Shown in pieces: positions 15,144-16,503 of a stretch of DNA of 16,503 bases (the first letter of the stretch is position 1; each line of letters starts with the position of its first letter). The notes below the pieces were generated by a model. It had not been told where the DNA came from, searched no databases, and worked only from the letters and a program-made list of their open reading frames with translations. Made by a program: the position numbers and the translations under genes. Origin of the DNA: Aquisalimonas sp. (GTDB lineage: Bacteria; Pseudomonadota; Gammaproteobacteria; Nitrococcales; Aquisalimonadaceae); NCBI GenBank assembly GCA_007127625.1, contig SKYZ01000384.1:1-16503 (forward strand), given 5' to 3'.

Positions 15144-15715
15144 ATGCTCTGTTTATCCATTCCGCTGACGAGGGGAACATGGACAGTCTCTTCATTCCAT
15201 TGCATCAATACGCTCCTGGCAGGGGCTCAGCTGCAAGAAAGTTGCCAATCCGCCGGCGGCATTTCCCGATCCTCCGGTGCCTTGAGGTTTACGGGGCAGT
15301 ACTCGCGCCGCTTTCAGCGACGGAACCGGTCGGCCAGAGAGCCGGCCGGTCCGATAAACGGTGAATGCGCCGCAGAGTTACAGGGATTCTCCGACACGAC
15401 GCCTGTTGCCATGTTGAGACGCTAGAACACCATTCAGACGCTGAAACGCCAGACGACACCGAAATGAGTCGCGCCGGCATCCTTTGCCAACCATGGAGTC
15501 CGCCGGCACGGCGCATCCATTCGCCGTCTCCTTCCGACGGTCGGGCTCCTCTGTCGCCAGAGGGGAACAGACCGCTGCCCGCCTCTGGTGGTAGGTCGCT
15601 CTTCTACCGCAACACCATATGCCCGCGAACAGGGCCCAGGTACGCCAAGGAACCTGCTAACCCGCCTGGAAGGGGAGTCAGCTGCGGATAACAGGCGAGG
15701 CGGCGTTGCCCCCCT
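15144..15715. other. About 570 bases without a convincing gene
   Basis: This stretch should hold the promoter of the sigma/anti-sigma pair, but I find no clear ECF-type autoregulatory pair of boxes. A 61-codon plus-strand frame (15179-15364, AGGGG three bases before the ATG) encodes an arginine-rich peptide without recognisable features. Two hairpins are present: 15325-15350, and an alternative-pairing set at 15548-15588. No tRNA or IS signature is seen. The region may be decayed sequence. Confidence 0.5.
15325..15350. repeat. GC-rich hairpin with one mismatch
   Basis: CCGGTCGGC (15326-15334) pairs with GCCGGCCGG (15341-15349) with a single G-T type mismatch and a six-base CAGAGA loop; an outer A-T pair closes it. 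It is a candidate terminator or structural repeat. No T-run follows on either strand. Confidence 0.4.
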
Positions 15716-15816
15716 TCATGCCTGGCGGTCCCCCAATAGATGACGGCGGCTTGCCAGCAGCAGGGCACAGTCCGCGGACACCAGCGGATGGCCGAGCCGA
15801 AAGCCCTGGGCGGCCG

Positions 15817-15836
15817 GCACGAGACCGGTCTCGTGC
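15817..15836. repeat. 20-bp perfect palindrome at the EAL deletion junction
   Basis: GCACGAGACCGGTCTCGTGC is self-complementary over all 20 bases and encodes, on the minus strand, the residues just before the point where the EAL domain is cut short. Confidence 0.7.
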
Positions 15837-16363
15837 AGAATCTCCTCGATGTCCATGGTGAAATCGGCGTGCCCGAATTGCAGGCCGGCGATGTTCACCG
15901 ACAGCAGTGGTGCCGACATCCCCACGGCCTTCCAGGCGCTGACCTGCCGGCATGCTTCCCGGATGACCCAGTGGCCGAGAGGCAGTATTAGCCCGGTCTG
16001 CTCGGCCAGCCCCATGAACTGCGGCGGATAGAGCAGGCCTCGCTCGGGGTGCAGCCAGCGCACCAGGGCCTCGAGCCCGATAATCCGGCCCGAGGTCACG
16101 TCGAGTTGGGGCTGGTAGTGGAGCAGGAACTCACCCTTTTCGAGCGCGCGGCGCAGATCCGCCCCCTGGTTGCCCGCGACCATCGGGACCAAGGCTTGCC
16201 CGGGTTTCGGTGATACCTGGTTGGAGGTTCGGGCCATGGATTGGGTGCGGTACATGGAACGGTCCGAGTGCTCCATCAGCGCCTCGGCTGGCATCCCGAC
16301 GTTGGGCAACGCACAGACCGATCCTCGAACGGCCAACTAAACTGAATGGCTGATCCTGCAACG

Positions 16364-16377
16364 CCCTGAGCTCAGGG
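16364..16377. repeat. 14-bp perfect palindrome upstream of csbD
   Basis: CCCTGAGCTCAGGG lies 44 bases before the csbD start, also at the far end of the GGDEF remnant. It could be an operator for csbD or a coincidence of the decayed coding sequence. Confidence 0.4.
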
Positions 16378-16420
16378 AAGAGGCAGGCCCCCAATGGAAC
16401 AATCATCTGGAGATCCATGT

Positions 16421-16503
16421 ATGAACAAGAACGAGACAGAAGGTCAGCCGAATGAGACGAAAGGGAAGGCCAAGGAGGTTTCCGGCAAGGTGACCGGCGA
16501 CAA
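16421..16503 (+). CDS. CsbD-family stress-response protein, 3' partial
   Basis: Twenty-seven codons are visible before the window ends. They read MNKNETEGQPNETKGKAKEV followed by SGKVTGD, the lysine- and glycine-rich, hydrophilic pattern of CsbD-family small proteins (about 60-70 residues), which are induced by general stress in many bacteria; their molecular function is not known. GGAG (16409-16412) lies eight bases before the ATG. It is divergent from the GGDEF-EAL remnant. A broken relative of the same family lies at 12349-12417. Confidence 0.85.
   Translation, partial: MNKNETEGQPNETKGKAKEVSGKVTGD

Larger units (their letters stand above)
15716..16378 (-). pseudogene. Decayed GGDEF-EAL (cyclic-di-GMP turnover) gene remnant with internal deletion
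   Basis: The minus-strand frame from 16336 to 15716 starts with the end of a GGDEF domain (GMPAEALMEHSDRSMYRTQ, compare AE.LL..AD.AMYRAK). It continues into an EAL domain: LRRALEKGEFLLHYQPQLD, GLEALVRWLHPERGLLYPPQFMGLAEQTGLI and SVNIAGLQF. After ILHETGLVP it jumps straight to AQGFRLGHPLVSADCALLLASR, the extreme end of EAL domains. About 110-120 residues are missing, including the DDFG, lysine and AEGVE catalytic segments. Upstream, an adjacent frame reads ELRALQDQPFSLVGR (to about 16378), the expected preceding GGDEF segment, so a frameshift also lies near 16310-16335. There is no proper start codon. The product cannot be a working phosphodiesterase. Confidence 0.8.

Noticed and set aside
15179..15364. 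Small plus-strand ORF of 61 codons with an AGGGG near its ATG
   Set aside because: The ribosome-binding spacing is only three bases, the peptide is arginine-rich without family features, and it runs through a hairpin. Not enough to call a gene.
15410..15460. Loose repeats of a GACGCT-like unit, considered as a CRISPR or tandem repeat
   Set aside because: Units are short (6-8 bases), imperfect and irregularly spaced; no repeat-spacer structure.
15365..15691. 108-codon plus-strand ORF in the gene-poor gap
   Set aside because: No ribosome-binding site, proline/serine/arginine-rich composition typical of random GC-rich frames, no recognisable domain.
12261..16503. Possible defence island or mobile element in the right third
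   Set aside because: No transposase, integrase, terminal repeats, tRNA target or defence-type gene is visible; the content is regulators plus decayed genes.

Overview
This window comes from a GC-rich gammaproteobacterium. Three things point there: the conserved order mltG-tmk-holB-pilZ-tatD, a Pseudomonas-type PilZ protein between holB and tatD, and a branched-chain 2-oxoacid dehydrogenase cluster. A halophilic or Ectothiorhodospiraceae-like host is possible, but this is only an impression and the sequence does not prove it.

Layout. (1) Positions 1-3693, plus strand: a tightly packed housekeeping run made of a 5'-truncated mltG (peptidoglycan), tmk (dTMP kinase), holB (DNA polymerase III delta prime), pilZ (pilus assembly) and tatD (metal-dependent nuclease). 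Stop and start codons overlap from mltG through pilZ. (2) 3753-6679, minus strand: a ferric-reductase-like flavocytochrome overlaps a membrane-anchored cytochrome b5-like protein by 4 bases, followed by a class V PLP enzyme. This converges on tatD. (3) 6857-12260, plus strand: E1 alpha, E1 beta and lipoyl E2 of a branched-chain 2-oxoacid dehydrogenase, then, 21 bases later, a 619-residue protein-kinase-like gene. No E3 (lipoamide dehydrogenase) gene is present. (4) 12261-12745: a 485-base gap holding several inverted repeats and the first 22 codons of a broken csbD gene on the minus strand. (5) 12746-15143: a Crp/Fnr-family regulator on plus, convergent with a minus-strand ECF sigma factor and its membrane anti-sigma factor, which overlap. 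(6) 15144-16503: a roughly 570-base gap without a convincing gene, a decayed GGDEF-EAL gene that has lost the middle of its EAL domain, and the start of an intact csbD gene running off the end.

The left two thirds is ordinary, dense chromosome. The right third (12.3-16.5 kb) looks like a remodelled regulatory and stress region, with two csbD-family sequences (one broken), a dead cyclic-di-GMP gene and many palindromes. I found no CRISPR array, transposase, tRNA, rRNA or obvious defence system. The most interesting points are the kinase-like gene attached to the dehydrogenase cluster, the cytochrome b5/flavocytochrome pair, and the palindromes that lie at the break points of the two broken genes.
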